Assembly: GCF_000235365.1 (NCBI RefSeq)
Contig: NC_016449.1
Coordinates: 806,001-870,000, forward strand
Source of the DNA: Eremothecium cymbalariae DBVPG#7215
Lineage: Eukaryota; Ascomycota; Saccharomycetes; Saccharomycetales; Saccharomycetaceae
Length of the DNA stretch: 64,000 nt
Direction of reading: 5' to 3'
Of the stretch, positions 21,001 to 33,525 are shown piece after piece (position 1 is the stretch's first letter; the number at the start of each line of letters is the position of its first letter). The position numbers and the translations under genes are program-made. The notes beneath the pieces are model-generated. The model saw nothing but the letters and a program-made list of their open reading frames with translations, ran no database searches and was not told the DNA's origin.

Positions 21001-21807
21001 TTTGGAGAGCCAAAAGAGGAATCCCAAACCAATCTGAGGCTAACCTATCCTGAATATTCTATGAAGATTGAAAAATATCGTTGTTATGGAGTAGATGTGA
21101 TCTCAAAGATAATGTCGCTTGGTTATCCAAATAGATCTTACATTAAATCCATATTGTTGACGAACTTTGATGAAGAAACTCCAGAGAGTAAAGTATGTCT
21201 ACAGGTATTGCGCCGCTATAACGGTAGCCATAAATTCAAGTTATTTAATGACGTTTTCTCATTTATCTCATCAACGGTGCCATTTAGGCAATTAAATCAA
21301 ATGCCCAATCTGATAGAGGAGTCGGTCGCAATAATTTTTCAAGCAATTACAGCTTCATTAGCATTGGTCAAGTTCATCAATCCGTCCGAGGAAACCCCAT
21401 TTGTAGAAAATAATCTTCCTTATTGGTGGCTTACTTCAGAAGAATACCTAGGTTCCAGTATTCGTCGGTTGGGGGAGGCATTGTCCAATATGAGCGCTCA
21501 AAATTCTAATCTCAAAAACTTGAAACCGTTATTTAACCTGATTAGCCCGAAATGCCTTGAGTTAGTAAGGCTATTGATAGAAAAGAGCATGCAGATAGCG
21601 TCTATTTCTCCAGATCGAGAGATGAATATTACAGTTGCAAAAGGAATTATGGGTATTTCGAACTTATTTCCAAGTGAACCTGCTGCAATTACAGTGATGA
21701 TGAATCCTGCTACTGATTCCGACATGGCCAGGGAAATGGAACAATTATATCGCCTAAACAAGGGGATTCTGGCAAAATTGCAGGTATCTAACCTTTCGGG
21801 TTTTTAA
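18019..21807 (+). CDS. SWI1: SWI/SNF chromatin-remodelling subunit Swi1 (ARID protein)
   Basis: Subunit of the SWI/SNF ATP-dependent remodeller that helps activators open promoters. The 1262-residue protein has an Asn/Ser-rich then Gln-rich N-terminus (long CAG/CAA tracts from about 18600 to 19000), an ARID domain at about residues 345-460 (RVSQELNGKQYELFVKYFME, VNLFILYMLVQRMGGAENVT), a second Gln/Pro tract (19480-19680), a charged coiled segment rich in Arg/Glu/Gln (19740-19930) and a long conserved C-terminal helical region. The glutamine tracts are the kind that underlie prion behaviour of Swi1 in S. cerevisiae; whether that holds here is unknown. Convergent with RAD1, 121 bases apart. Confidence 0.95.
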   Translation: MEEQFVFADDNQQHQQQSDVPQRSLSSKEEYLNFFDPTPVQEDVSSQGAQNLTPQAILARSSLSNVNSPIFNSGIGNHGNSNMNEGTPDNISSLNAKRSDSNNTESTSYHNGVPSLSMSPSIFTPAVPSNISTGNGTVQRPPNSTPGAAPSPQQILSQQATPQALLGDISEDSNPVSQAPSSSKGNHVFADRAAMFAALQQRQQQRQQTSQQQLLLQRQQVQNQLQSQVQQEQSQMPQQQQQLLLQQQLPHNQRQKQQPQRLQLLKQQKQLFQEDQGTHSFVDPQQPILQQLQQQRSMLPRQQFPVQQPQQDVRQTIPSTQTMPPTQPSTQPSTPGASQATNQRQMLQNFEPEVQKRVSQELNGKQYELFVKYFMEHCKRCSIPFNPSPEICGIRVNLFILYMLVQRMGGAENVTRIQQWGNLAQKLQIYAPNSDEELSSYYYNTLMSYEKYLMTPDGMKETQTKRMILQQCLQETLRAVQQEQFEKKQVQPQVPTPVQSQLHPPQPRQQPLSINQPQTHPQPQSQTQPQPQSQSQPQPQLSQAPIVQHMIPQHHLHQAKMQSLREAQKLKQMKPRKPRVKKKTKKELEEERRRQEEAQRLRDLQLEKQRQEQKLLLEEQLREQQELLRERRKEQIRKLPKVYKRSMIRNYVPIKRPIEGQNGYDIKGLAQLGEKIDAVKPIFLFAPELGTINLHAITMALQSENNCEINTALNTLLVTSADNILRVPLKETPELLDTLCILACDKLHRLYKNDYHRKVTHDGIQKAYNVQELLSKPSSSCNHTYQAMDQILTAYKKQEDFPAEDAVIEVDSLTGIDISQYPITPMELPLDIGPDEEDIPVTKVDPPKFRRWSYIFDSLKSDGLKKDDELSVISYMAALRMVRNEVDTLFTDCHKRGAEDTHILFIDQLSTISMILRNLSFDDTNATAMANNVHVNRYIFELLWMLFTQMKKFIFHRKVLNLKKDSIIILSNLSHLLKLDNVVDGCMLLFLILSFGEPKEESQTNLRLTYPEYSMKIEKYRCYGVDVISKIMSLGYPNRSYIKSILLTNFDEETPESKVCLQVLRRYNGSHKFKLFNDVFSFISSTVPFRQLNQMPNLIEESVAIIFQAITASLALVKFINPSEETPFVENNLPYWWLTSEEYLGSSIRRLGEALSNMSAQNSNLKNLKPLFNLISPKCLELVRLLIEKSMQIASISPDREMNITVAKGIMGISNLFPSEPAAITVMMNPATDSDMAREMEQLYRLNKGILAKLQVSNLSGF

Positions 21808-21928
21808 AAAGGAAATAAGATTTAAACTGGAATAAGCAGTTATATATATTAGCTTATTCATATAATCAAAATTTAGAATACTTGTATATTTTCATTAATT
21901 TCCCTATACCAACGACAGGTTTAAATAA

Positions 21929-24900
21929 CTATAAAGCAGGATCTGGGCTTCCTTCAGACTGGAAATAATCCAGTTGGTCGTTCTCACTCTGGATACGTTG
22001 TACAATTCGTTCTGCTAAATCTCTGTCCATTACGATAGTACATATATCTTCAACCGTCTTTTTTTGCAACCTCTTATAATTTTTACACCTTTTCTTCAAA
22101 TTGTAATAATCAATATTGGATAAACCAGGAACTGTTAACAAGTCTTTAAACTTGTCTTCCTGAGTATTCGGGGATTTCTGCTGTTGCTTGAGGGACTTCC
22201 CAATTCCTACACAAGTTGAGGGATCAGGTTGTTCTCTTCCCATTTTCAGATCCAATATGATATTGACAGTCTGAAGAGGCGAAGAAGACCAAATGATTTT
22301 TAAAGTTGGTAACTTCATTATCAGTTTTACCAGTTCTAGTTGTATTTCCTCGCGCATTAATTGACTGCTAATTGGATGAACTGTGGAGGATGTTGATGTG
22401 TGATAACCCCGGTCACCAAAAGGCTCCAGGGAAAATGACTCTCTGTCATCAAATTCTAATAACAGCGTTGGTATTTCATAATATTTCGACATGCTTTTGC
22501 ACTGCTTTTCCAACCTACCACTTTTAAAACTTGTTATGAGATCTGCGATAGATTTCCTTTCAATACAAATATTGGGACTGATGATGTAATCTCCGACTGT
22601 TAACATACATGGCACAACTCTAATTCCATAGCGGTAAAGCAACCCAGCCAAAGGGGCCCTAAATTCACGGATATCAACAACAACAACTTCGTTAAATGGT
22701 TCCAAACTTAACTGAGCACCAGCGATTCTAGTATTTTTTCGATTTTTCATTTGTAACTGTCTTTGCGTCAAGTTCTTATAACGCGATAAATCTTCTGCAG
22801 CTTCAAAGTGCTGAGCTAATGTAGCATTTTCTCTAATTAATTTTGTGAAGGCATCTTTCTCTTTTTTTATTTCTGATAAATGTCTCTGTTCCTCCACACT
22901 ATCGCCATAGTACATAAAATAAACCTTAGTATTATTATTAGAGTGTATGCCTCTGTAAACTTCTATCCGACGAATAAATGTAAGAGATGGCTCATACATA
23001 ATAATAAATGACGGTATTATATCATAGAGAATTGTAGCCTCTGATGGATGATCGTAGCAGTCCATGTAAACCTGGTCAAAACGATCTACGTAAGAATATC
23101 CATCAAGCTTCTCAGCCCAAAGTTGTTCTGATGTCTGAAGGTGTTCAAATTGAGGATTTTCATCAACTAAAAATAATTCATCGTATTCCTGCTGATCTGT
23201 CTCTATGAAGTTATCAAATCCAGAATGGTTATTTTCAACTCCATTCAATCTTTCTTGTTCTAGCTCTAATTCTATAGCAGACAATTTAGAATCTATATCA
23301 TCACCAGTACCTGCGGCGTTGTGTAACTTTGTAACAGCAGCCACGGCGGCTGCACCTCTTGCTCTACGTCTTTTAGAAGAAACTGCTTCTCTTGCAAATG
23401 CCCTAGATAATTGGATTTCACCTTCAACTTGTTGTTCTTGTATTTCTTCTGCAGTCTTCTTGACCATTTCACGTCGTTCGATGTATTCCTGTAACTTTCT
23501 TATCATTAATTTCCTGCTCCCTTCCTTGCAGATGGAATAACTAAGAATACGCCGTAGCTGACTCCGCGTTCGTTCATTAGAACACATTATTAGTGTTGGA
23601 CCAGTATATAAAGATGGTTTCGAAGCACGCTCATAGGATATATCTTGGAGAATCGCTAGCAACTGTTCCCACTTTGGAAGTTCTTCTAATTGATAGTCAT
23701 CGTTGTGGTAAACACGTTTTTTGGAATATGAAATGACTAATTGAGATTCTGGCACCAATAACCACGGTGATTCAGAGTACTTTCTTGATATAGACGGCTT
23801 GTTTGCATGTAATATGATTTTAATCATTTCGTAAAAATCAACAGCATCATAACTAAGTAGGCCATGTATTAGCATTCTAAGAGTTGAGATATCTTTGACT
23901 AACTGCTTTGATTCATAAGATATTCTATGCCATTTGGGTTGCAACTCTGCGTGAATAGACTTCATGAAATTAGAATCCAATGCATTATCAAACTTCCAAG
24001 ATTCCAGTGCAATATCATCGATTTTCCTGACCAACTCATCCACACATTTCTTTAGACATTCCATGAGACCAAAATGTATTTTATTCATAGAATCGGTAAG
24101 AGATACTTTAACTTCTACAACCTTATTATTTTTATCAAAATTCAACGATGAAGAAACATCTACATGGAACCTAGGCCAAAGTAATGTTCGAGTTAGTTTT
24201 AAATCTTTCATTTTTTCTTAAAAGGGGAGAAAATTTTGTTACCAGAGATTCTGGCGATTCAGTTACTGCTTTTATGAATCCCCAGTTATTTGAATCCCGA
24301 TAAATATCTACTATAAATGATTCATTGGAATAATTTGACAGCCGTTCCACATGTAATATAAACAAACCAGTAATACCATTAGGATTTACAATTCCTGAGA
24401 GTAGGTCTACAATGAGGATTCTTGATGTAACAGAGATAATCCCACCCTGAAAATACGCTACTACTCTTTGATCCACAGTATGTGAATCTGCATTTATAAT
24501 AGTTAGCGGCCTGCTGTTTTCATCCTCTGATATCCAAGCTAACTCCATCAATTCATCCTGGATTTTCATATTATCGTGGTCAGTAGCATTCAACAGAAGT
24601 ACCAAAGACCTTTTATCACGTTCATCTATTTTCATAGGTGTTGCAAGCACATGCACTAAATTAGAAATAACAGGGCCCATCCCCAAGCCTTTAGCCATGA
24701 TTAAAAGACAATCCTCAGAAACCAACATGTTTTCTAATATAATCTGCTGGAAAGGTAACGACAGCGACAACTGGATTTCAACCGGCCGAATATCCTTGAT
24801 ATCAGGGACTCGTAAGTCACTTCTAGCACTTCGGGCAATTAGAGGGTACAATGCATCCTGTGAACCTTCATCTGCATCTGATTTTTGCGTCTCCTGGGTA

Positions 24901-25004
24901 CCTTTTAGAAAAACTTCTTGGTTCTGCTTCTGCTTATCTTCTAAGCACGACAGTTCATGTTGCAATTCCTCCTCACCAGATTCATCTACTACAAAAAGAG
25001 ACAT
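21929..25004 (-). CDS. RAD1: Rad1/XPF endonuclease subunit (frameshifted near residue 265)
   Basis: Rad1 pairs with Rad10 to cut on the 5' side of lesions in nucleotide excision repair and in single-strand annealing. The gene is present as two overlapping frames. The first (start ATG 25004, stop near 24171) carries the N-terminal helicase-like part (IRPVEIQLSLSLPFQQIILE, SRILIVDLLSGIVNPNGITG). The second (from 24211 to 21929) continues with MKDLKLTRTLLWPRFHVDVS and contains the ERCC4 nuclease motif GDYIISPNICIERKSIADL and the C-terminal helix-hairpin-helix region. They join exactly across an A6 run on the coding strand (24212-24207 area); removing one A restores a frame colinear with S. cerevisiae Rad1, about 1025 residues in all. 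The frame ORF used in databases from GTG at 25016 is not needed. Confidence 0.9.
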
Positions 25005-27181
<2,177 letters not shown>

Positions 27182-27238
27182 ATTTAGTATATATATATAT
27201 ATTATATATCGGTATCATCATCATCATCATTCGTGTTA

Positions 27239-27940
27239 TTATTTTCTTGAACGTTTCCTTCCAGGTGTAGATTGCATTTCGCGTTCTTCTTCAAGTTTAT
27301 ATTCCAGATACGCACAAAGTTTCTGTTCCCTATTACTATTCCAAGAAGGAATGAGGCCAAATATCATCTGTACCGTCGAATTAGTAACCAAAAACACCCC
27401 TCTGTTAAAAATCCCTCCCGGTAACACAATTAGCTTTCCCCCTAACATCGCCGCCTTAAAAGCAGCAATGGGCTCCAAATTCATCAAATAAAACAACTGC
27501 CCGGTCTTATCTTGAACTGTTAATTTATAGACATGATAACTTTCATTCGCTGTTGCCAATGGGGAACACCCTCCATCACCATTGCTTTTCATGCCCGTAC
27601 CCCTATCCCCATTATTATCATCATCCGCATCTACATCCACAGAGGTAACAAGATCTTGGTGCTTCGCTGAACCCATCCGATCAACCATCTGCTTCCGAGG
27701 ATTAAGTCGTACCCCATACTCATCAACTTGCGCTAATTTAGATTTAGTTACGTTCTCTACCATACATATTTGAAACAATAACTTCCGATCTACCGCCTTA
27801 CATCGCTGTTCCTGCACCTTCACCGAATCCCAAGGTTCGTTATCATACGCCTCACGTAACAAACTCCCGGTAACACCTTGTCCAAACCATCCGATTCCAT
27901 CATCAGTAATATCTGAGCTCAGAATTCCTGTTCCAGTCAT
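27239..27940 (-). CDS. RMI1: Rmi1, subunit of the Sgs1-Top3-Rmi1 dissolvasome
   Basis: OB-fold protein that stimulates Top3 and helps dissolve double Holliday junctions. The 233-residue product shows the conserved N-terminal stretch SLLREAYDNEPWDSVKVQEQ and the later region LEPIAAFKAAMLGGKLIVLP followed by GGIFNRGVFLVTN, which fit the OB fold. An Asp/Asn-rich loop (about residues 97-125) splits it. The assignment rests on these segments and on the MET12 neighbour; the protein is fast-evolving, so identity is moderate. Only 57 bases, mostly TA repeat and a CAT run, separate it from MET12. Confidence 0.85.
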   Translation of the reverse strand: MTGTGILSSDITDDGIGWFGQGVTGSLLREAYDNEPWDSVKVQEQRCKAVDRKLLFQICMVENVTKSKLAQVDEYGVRLNPRKQMVDRMGSAKHQDLVTSVDVDADDDNNGDRGTGMKSNGDGGCSPLATANESYHVYKLTVQDKTGQLFYLMNLEPIAAFKAAMLGGKLIVLPGGIFNRGVFLVTNSTVQMIFGLIPSWNSNREQKLCAYLEYKLEEEREMQSTPGRKRSRK

Positions 27941-28158
27941 CTAAAATCTCCTATATCTATCTATATAGTCTAATAAATTTGATATTACATCTCGTTTTCA
28001 TTAGCGTCCAGTTCGATTTCAATCAAATATAAATATACTTATATATATGAACAACAAAATAAAACAAAACAAAACTGGATCGAAATCTTAACCTTCTTCA
28101 TCTCTTGGTTCTCCACCAAACAAAACAAAAAGACAAATAATACAGCTGCTACGGGACC

Positions 28159-28932
28159 ATGGCAATCAAGTCCTTACTTATAATCAACAAATCTGGGGGA
28201 CTAGTATACCAACGTGACTTCATCCCGTCTCCTCATGGTAAAATGAATAGTAACGAATACCTAATTTTAGCCGGTACACTTCATGGTGTGGTTGCCATCG
28301 CAAGCCAACTTACGCCAAAAGCCCTTCAAGTATCATCGACCCAAAATTTATTACCACTTCCTTCTCAAGCAACAGCTACCGCCGCCAACGCAGCCAATGC
28401 AACGAATACCGCCAACAACGGCAGTACCACCGCCTTAGGCGGTTATGGTGATGGTGCCGGCAGTGGAAGTGGTAGCGGTAGTGCTGCTAACAGTTCCCCA
28501 TCTGCGGCAGCTGCTGCAACTGCGGTAGCTGCAGCTGCTGCTGCTGCCCCAGAACATACTGTTCCTTACATACCATCACTGGGAATGGCGGCTAATGACT
28601 CAAAACCCCCTGGACGACCCATGGGCTCATATTTAGCCCCTGATTATTTTTCAGATAGCTTTATCAGTTGGAATAAATCGGGGTTAAAAAGCATTGTGAC
28701 CAACGATTTCTCAATATTTCTGTACCAAAGTTTGACAGGGGTCAAGTTCGTGCTGATTAGTACTCAGCAAAGTACTTCAAACGCTGCGTTGCATCTAGCA
28801 GACAATTTACTGCGTAAAGTTTATTGTCTTTATTCAGATTATGTCATGAAGAATCCCTTCTATTCTGCGGATATGTTGATTCGTAGCGAACCGTTTGATA
28901 AGAAACTACATGCCCTTGTGGCTAACTTGTAA
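28159..28932 (+). CDS. TRS23: TRAPP complex subunit Trs23
   Basis: Core subunit of the TRAPP complexes, guanine-nucleotide exchange factors for Ypt1 in ER-to-Golgi and autophagy traffic. The 257-residue product begins MAIKSLLIINKSGGLVYQRD, continues NSNEYLILAGTLHGVVAIAS QLTPKALQ, and ends in the longin-fold strand and helices (FLYQSLTGVKFVLIST, DNLLRKVYCLYSDYVMKNPF). An insertion of about 70 residues (65-135), rich in Ala, Thr, Gly and Ser with an Ala run, sits where the S. cerevisiae protein also has a variable insertion. Divergent from RMI1. Confidence 0.93.
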   Translation: MAIKSLLIINKSGGLVYQRDFIPSPHGKMNSNEYLILAGTLHGVVAIASQLTPKALQVSSTQNLLPLPSQATATAANAANATNTANNGSTTALGGYGDGAGSGSGSGSAANSSPSAAAAATAVAAAAAAAPEHTVPYIPSLGMAANDSKPPGRPMGSYLAPDYFSDSFISWNKSGLKSIVTNDFSIFLYQSLTGVKFVLISTQQSTSNAALHLADNLLRKVYCLYSDYVMKNPFYSADMLIRSEPFDKKLHALVANL

Positions 28933-29067
28933 ACGTATATATAATATATACGAGTTATAGAAAACAATATAGTATATTATTACAAATCTGTCATTTGACA
29001 GTACTATATATGATAATGAAAATCATAGGGTGAGAATGAAGTATATATGTATTTGTTTTATATGAAT

Positions 29068-32000
29068 TCAGCGAGCGTGTGTGCCTATAATGTGCCTCGT
29101 AGAAGTCTTCAATGGGGAAGGCGCTGAACCTTGTTGGTCGTTCGTTTCACGGCTTCTTTTGTTGCCGCCGCCAAGGTTGCCACGGCCACTTGATAATTCA
29201 GGATCAATTAATGCAGCGTCTGTGACGGGCATCAATGTGATCGAGTCGTTAGAAACAGCGACCGCAGTGGTATCACGGTTACTATTTGGAGATTCCAATG
29301 GAATTGGAGAAGCCTTACTCTTTGTGCCCTTTCTAGGGAATATACCCTTTGCTTCATTTTGAATTTCTGTTTCTATTTCACGGGCTGTAGTTAATTTGTT
29401 TAATCTGATAGCTATTAAGTTCAATATCTCTTGTTCGCTTACCGAAGTTTGGTTCTCTTTCTGCCCGTGGACTATTCCTTGCAGTGACGATGAAGAAGAG
29501 GAGGAGGGGGGTGGTGGTGGTATCATCATCGAACTACCACCTTCTAACTTAATTATACGCTCTTTGTATTGTTCATCAATCCACTTACGTTTTTCCATGG
29601 AATCACCTTTTCCAAATAGGACGTTAGCTCGTTGGTTTAGACGTGAACGCAGATCGTTATCACGATTACGTTCAACATTAGCTTCTCTCCATTTACGTTT
29701 ACGTTCTTTATTAATTTCCTTTCGCAGCAATGCAAGCTCAGTAGTATTTAAGAAGGATTTAACACGACGCATTAGGGGAATCATTTTTAGAGGGTTTCCA
29801 TTACTATCTTTGGTTGGGATATGGAATTGATGTGTTTTTGCTGCATGCACTGTAGGTTTCTTAAGAGCTGTAGAGAGAACTACGCCCCCTGAAGGAGCAG
29901 CAATGGTCGGATTGCCCAGAATGTAGGAAGGCTTTTTCTCCTCTATTCTGGACAATTTTGATGAGTTTATACTTTTAGTTGTGATAATTCTTTGTGCAGA
30001 CTGATTTGAAGGTTGTGATTGTGTGCGCATCATCATCATTTCTTGAGCATTAGTATTATCTTCTTCTTTTTTTAAAATATTATGAGTTAACGGTGTAACG
30101 CCATCTAGGTTTAATACGCTTTTAAAACGAGGAGCAGTTTTTCTGTAGATCCGTTTTGTAGTTCTAGCAACATCAGAATCTTCATTTTCATCATGTTCAT
30201 CATCATCTAAAGAGGAATCAACCATCTCCATATCCATTCCAGCTACAGCTGCCGATGTTGCCGTTGTAACAAAATCGTCTAGATTCTTTAGTTGATCCAA
30301 CTCTGGTAATAGTGTTGAGATGGTATTGGAGATAATTGATGTTAGATTTGAAGGAAGAGCAGCATTTTCACCATGTGTGTTGCGCAACTGTTGTTGAACT
30401 AAACGGTTTACTATATCCTGGAATTGCGGGTTGGAAGTTGTAGTAGCACCTAGGTCAGCATCAATGGATTCCGGAATAGATGTCCCAGGCTCTAACTTGA
30501 TGCGTTTTGGAGCTGGAGCTAGAGCCGAAGCTGGAGCTGGAGCTAGAGTTGAAGCTGGAGCTGGAGTTGAAGCTCGAACTACATCTGAGGCTTGATTTGT
30601 TCCAGCAGAGTCCATAGTATCAGAAGATGGGTTTGGTGTCTTCCTTGTCTCATCCTCAATATCTATTATCATTGGGCGACTATGTCCGGGCTCGGTAGTT
30701 ACAAGTACTGCTGTATCAACATCTTCAGACTTTGTAATATTAGCATTTACCGCTCCATCAACTTTCTTCTTTGGTGCTGCAACAGCCTTCATACTAAGTA
30801 ATGGAATCCTTTTTGCCTTATTATCATCTGCTTGCATCTTCTCAATGTCTTCTGTAGTACGAATAGCAGCATAATTTTTGGTACTTCGAGACTTCGCAAT
30901 TGCCAAGGCTTGGGCAATGGTGACACGAGCCTGTTGAAGCATTGAACCTAAATGCTGTCTAGATTCCTCGGGCGTTGCACCAGCAGCAGCAGTGGCTCTA
31001 GCAGCAGCTTTTAATGTATTGATGATTGGGAACAACGCTGCCGGAATTATTCTGTTACCAATGTTCAGTGTAGCAACCTTCTTTGCCTTGGACCTCTTTT
31101 TCTTTAATACTCTACTGTTAGCGCGTCTATCTGATGTTTTCTTTCTTCTCTTGGCGATCGGTAATGCGTAAGGCGGGTGAGGCGGAATCACCCATGGTGG
31201 ATGGAATAGTACCTTCTCCCTATGGACTACTGTCTTTCTATGAGGGTCAAACCCTACAAAGACTGTCCTTGATGCAATAAGAGAAGAGAGCTCAGAGGGG
31301 GATTCAAGCTTGCCCAGCAATGGTACCTTGGCCAATGAACCCTCTATATCATTCAAAGCTGAAGCATTTGGATTCTTGCTAAAATTGAATAAAGGTATCT
31401 TTTTTAATGCAGATAATGGAATGCGTTTCAACATTTCTTTTCTTTCCTTCCTTTCCTTTTTCTTTCTCAGCTTACGAACTTTAGATAAGTTCGCATCTTG
31501 TGATACCGTTGAAGCAGCTTTGGCAAGCTCCTCTGCAGTAAGAAGTCTGTAGGGTTTTTTGGGCTTACCAGTTTTTGTCAATTTTAAAGCTGCAGGATAA
31601 GGAGGGCCCTTCGCCACAATTTCTTCCAACTGCTTGGATTCAGCTTCTTGTCTTTTGCGTCTTTCATCTTTTAGTTTCTTCTTCTCATCAAGCTGCTTCT
31701 GGCGTATCAACTTTATCTGTTCTTTAGAATCCTTATTGCGCTGAGAATTACGCTTACGTGCTTGACTAGCACATTCTTTTGCAACCTTGAGAAATCTCTT
31801 TCTATATAGTTCCTCCAGAGATGATAGAGGTTTCGGCTGATTGGATACAGAGATAACCGACTTTAAGTTTCCAGTTTTGCTCTTCTTCGCAGTAGTGGCA
31901 GTAGCAGGAATAATTGTAGCAGCTGACTTTATTGCTCCTACTTCTGTTACTGTAGCGTCCGCCATAGATTTCTTTGACTTTTCGGACAGGGTCAAGGCAG

Positions 32001-33525
32001 GTTTCTTTTTTGTTGATGTTAGACCTTCGGGTAGTTGCATACTTGATAACTCTTTGTTGAACTCTTCTATGACAGAAGGATCTAGTTGATCTTGAACTTG
32101 TTCCTGGAAAGCCATAGCCATGGCATTTTGCATTATCTGATTTAGATCAAAGGACTCATCAACACTACCACCCGTACCAATATTTATACTACTATGAGTA
32201 ATTCCTTCTTGGGTAATTAATTTTGAAGACGAACTAGGTTGGGTAGTATCGCTGGAACTGCCAGCAGATGGTCCAAGAGGCGACATATCCGCACTGGAAC
32301 GAGAAGAGTGAGAAGTTGGCCTTGCAGGCGCTTGGGTTTCATTGAAAGAAGTATTCACTACCTGATTAACCATCTCAGCAAGAGCCTTGGAAAACACCTC
32401 CTCGTCATATGTCGATGAACTCTTGGTAGCCTTTTTCTTTACGGCATCTTTCTTCTTTTCAGCACTAGTTTTACCCTTCTTCTTACGCTTTGAAGATTGA
32501 AGTTTCCGTAGAGGGGGTAATAACATAGGAGCTGCCGCCGAAGAAGAAGTTAAATGCTTCGACTTAGATTTTGATGATTTTTCCGTTATACCTTTACGTT
32601 TAGAGGCCGTGTTCGACGAGCCTGCGCTCGACGACTTCTTTGTCGCAGAAGTAGATGCCGTTGTGCCCATTAATTCGTTTTCGAAAGCCTTTAAAGTTGC
32701 ATCCACTAAAGCTTGTGTTTCTGCATCACCTATTTGGTGGGATAATGATGGAGAAAGTGAACTAGCATCTGTCTGATTCATAAACCCCTTGATCACATCC
32801 TCAAAGTTTAAAACATCATCGTTTGAACTGGTATGCCTATCCCCCTTAGCTTTCTTCTTATCGTGCTTCCTCTCCTTTTGGCTTGATTTCTTCTTACTGG
32901 ACTTCTTATCCTTCTTTGATTTCTCACTTGAAGTAGTCTCAGAAGTTGAAATATAAGATTTTGGTTTCGATTTCGGTTTAGACTTAGCCTTCTCCTGGTT
33001 CCCATTTTTATCATGACTAGGCTTCGCCTCCCGTTCATTCAGCTGCTGGAGTGACTCCAAAATAGCCCTCCTTAGCTGTTCATCATCATGATCTAAATGT
33101 TCTCTTTCATCAGCTTCTAACCCTAGCATTTGTTGACTGTGGGCATCGTACGAATCATTTGCATCCTGGTCCGCCTGAAGAATCTCTTGCTGCAGAATTT
33201 TCGCCCAATGTTCTTCCTCATTATGATTTCCCGCCAACTGGTCTCCATCACCATCTGGTTCACCCCCTTCAGCATCATGTTCCATCCTTCCGATGGCCTG
33301 AGCAACTACTGCCGCTAAGTCATCATCTCCAAAATGAGTGGTTTCTGGCAAATCAGGAATCTTCATTCTATGACCATCATCATTACCCTTATCAGCCTGC
33401 TCACTGCCACTAACTTCCTTCGATTTCTCCTCTAAATCCGATACCTCCCCATCTTCTACCGAAGCTGCAAGTAAGCTACCAACTAGCTCGTGAAAATTTA
33501 ATTCCTCCTCCTGATCTTGGGACAT
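29068..33525 (-). CDS. SPP41: Spp41-like nuclear protein
   Basis: A 1485-residue Lys/Ser-rich protein; S. cerevisiae Spp41 (1435 residues) was described as a negative regulator of PRP3 and PRP4 expression. Visible features: acidic N-terminus with NFHELVGSLL, long Lys/Ser blocks, the conserved KPYRLLTAEELAKAA, the segment FVGFDPHRKTVVHREKVLFHPPWV followed by IPPHPPYALPIAKRR, a repetitive Ala-Pro stretch (about residue 1010) and a C-terminal block KDSNGNPLKMIPLMRRVKSF. The first ATG is at 33525; codons upstream are non-ATG. The adjacent STP1 gene supports the assignment (YDR463W/YDR464W). Exact molecular function is not shown by the sequence. Confidence 0.87.
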   Translation of the reverse strand: MSQDQEEELNFHELVGSLLAASVEDGEVSDLEEKSKEVSGSEQADKGNDDGHRMKIPDLPETTHFGDDDLAAVVAQAIGRMEHDAEGGEPDGDGDQLAGNHNEEEHWAKILQQEILQADQDANDSYDAHSQQMLGLEADEREHLDHDDEQLRRAILESLQQLNEREAKPSHDKNGNQEKAKSKPKSKPKSYISTSETTSSEKSKKDKKSSKKKSSQKERKHDKKKAKGDRHTSSNDDVLNFEDVIKGFMNQTDASSLSPSLSHQIGDAETQALVDATLKAFENELMGTTASTSATKKSSSAGSSNTASKRKGITEKSSKSKSKHLTSSSAAAPMLLPPLRKLQSSKRKKKGKTSAEKKKDAVKKKATKSSSTYDEEVFSKALAEMVNQVVNTSFNETQAPARPTSHSSRSSADMSPLGPSAGSSSDTTQPSSSSKLITQEGITHSSINIGTGGSVDESFDLNQIMQNAMAMAFQEQVQDQLDPSVIEEFNKELSSMQLPEGLTSTKKKPALTLSEKSKKSMADATVTEVGAIKSAATIIPATATTAKKSKTGNLKSVISVSNQPKPLSSLEELYRKRFLKVAKECASQARKRNSQRNKDSKEQIKLIRQKQLDEKKKLKDERRKRQEAESKQLEEIVAKGPPYPAALKLTKTGKPKKPYRLLTAEELAKAASTVSQDANLSKVRKLRKKKERKERKEMLKRIPLSALKKIPLFNFSKNPNASALNDIEGSLAKVPLLGKLESPSELSSLIASRTVFVGFDPHRKTVVHREKVLFHPPWVIPPHPPYALPIAKRRKKTSDRRANSRVLKKKRSKAKKVATLNIGNRIIPAALFPIINTLKAAARATAAAGATPEESRQHLGSMLQQARVTIAQALAIAKSRSTKNYAAIRTTEDIEKMQADDNKAKRIPLLSMKAVAAPKKKVDGAVNANITKSEDVDTAVLVTTEPGHSRPMIIDIEDETRKTPNPSSDTMDSAGTNQASDVVRASTPAPASTLAPAPASALAPAPKRIKLEPGTSIPESIDADLGATTTSNPQFQDIVNRLVQQQLRNTHGENAALPSNLTSIISNTISTLLPELDQLKNLDDFVTTATSAAVAGMDMEMVDSSLDDDEHDENEDSDVARTTKRIYRKTAPRFKSVLNLDGVTPLTHNILKKEEDNTNAQEMMMMRTQSQPSNQSAQRIITTKSINSSKLSRIEEKKPSYILGNPTIAAPSGGVVLSTALKKPTVHAAKTHQFHIPTKDSNGNPLKMIPLMRRVKSFLNTTELALLRKEINKERKRKWREANVERNRDNDLRSRLNQRANVLFGKGDSMEKRKWIDEQYKERIIKLEGGSSMMIPPPPPSSSSSSSLQGIVHGQKENQTSVSEQEILNLIAIRLNKLTTAREIETEIQNEAKGIFPRKGTKSKASPIPLESPNSNRDTTAVAVSNDSITLMPVTDAALIDPELSSGRGNLGGGNKRSRETNDQQGSAPSPLKTSTRHIIGTHAR

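Noticed and set aside
24171..24230. Programmed +1 frameshifting in RAD1
   Set aside because: The site is an A6 run; known yeast +1 sites use CUU-AGG, CUU-AGU or GCG-AGU heptamers, and RAD1 is not frameshifted in other yeasts to my knowledge.
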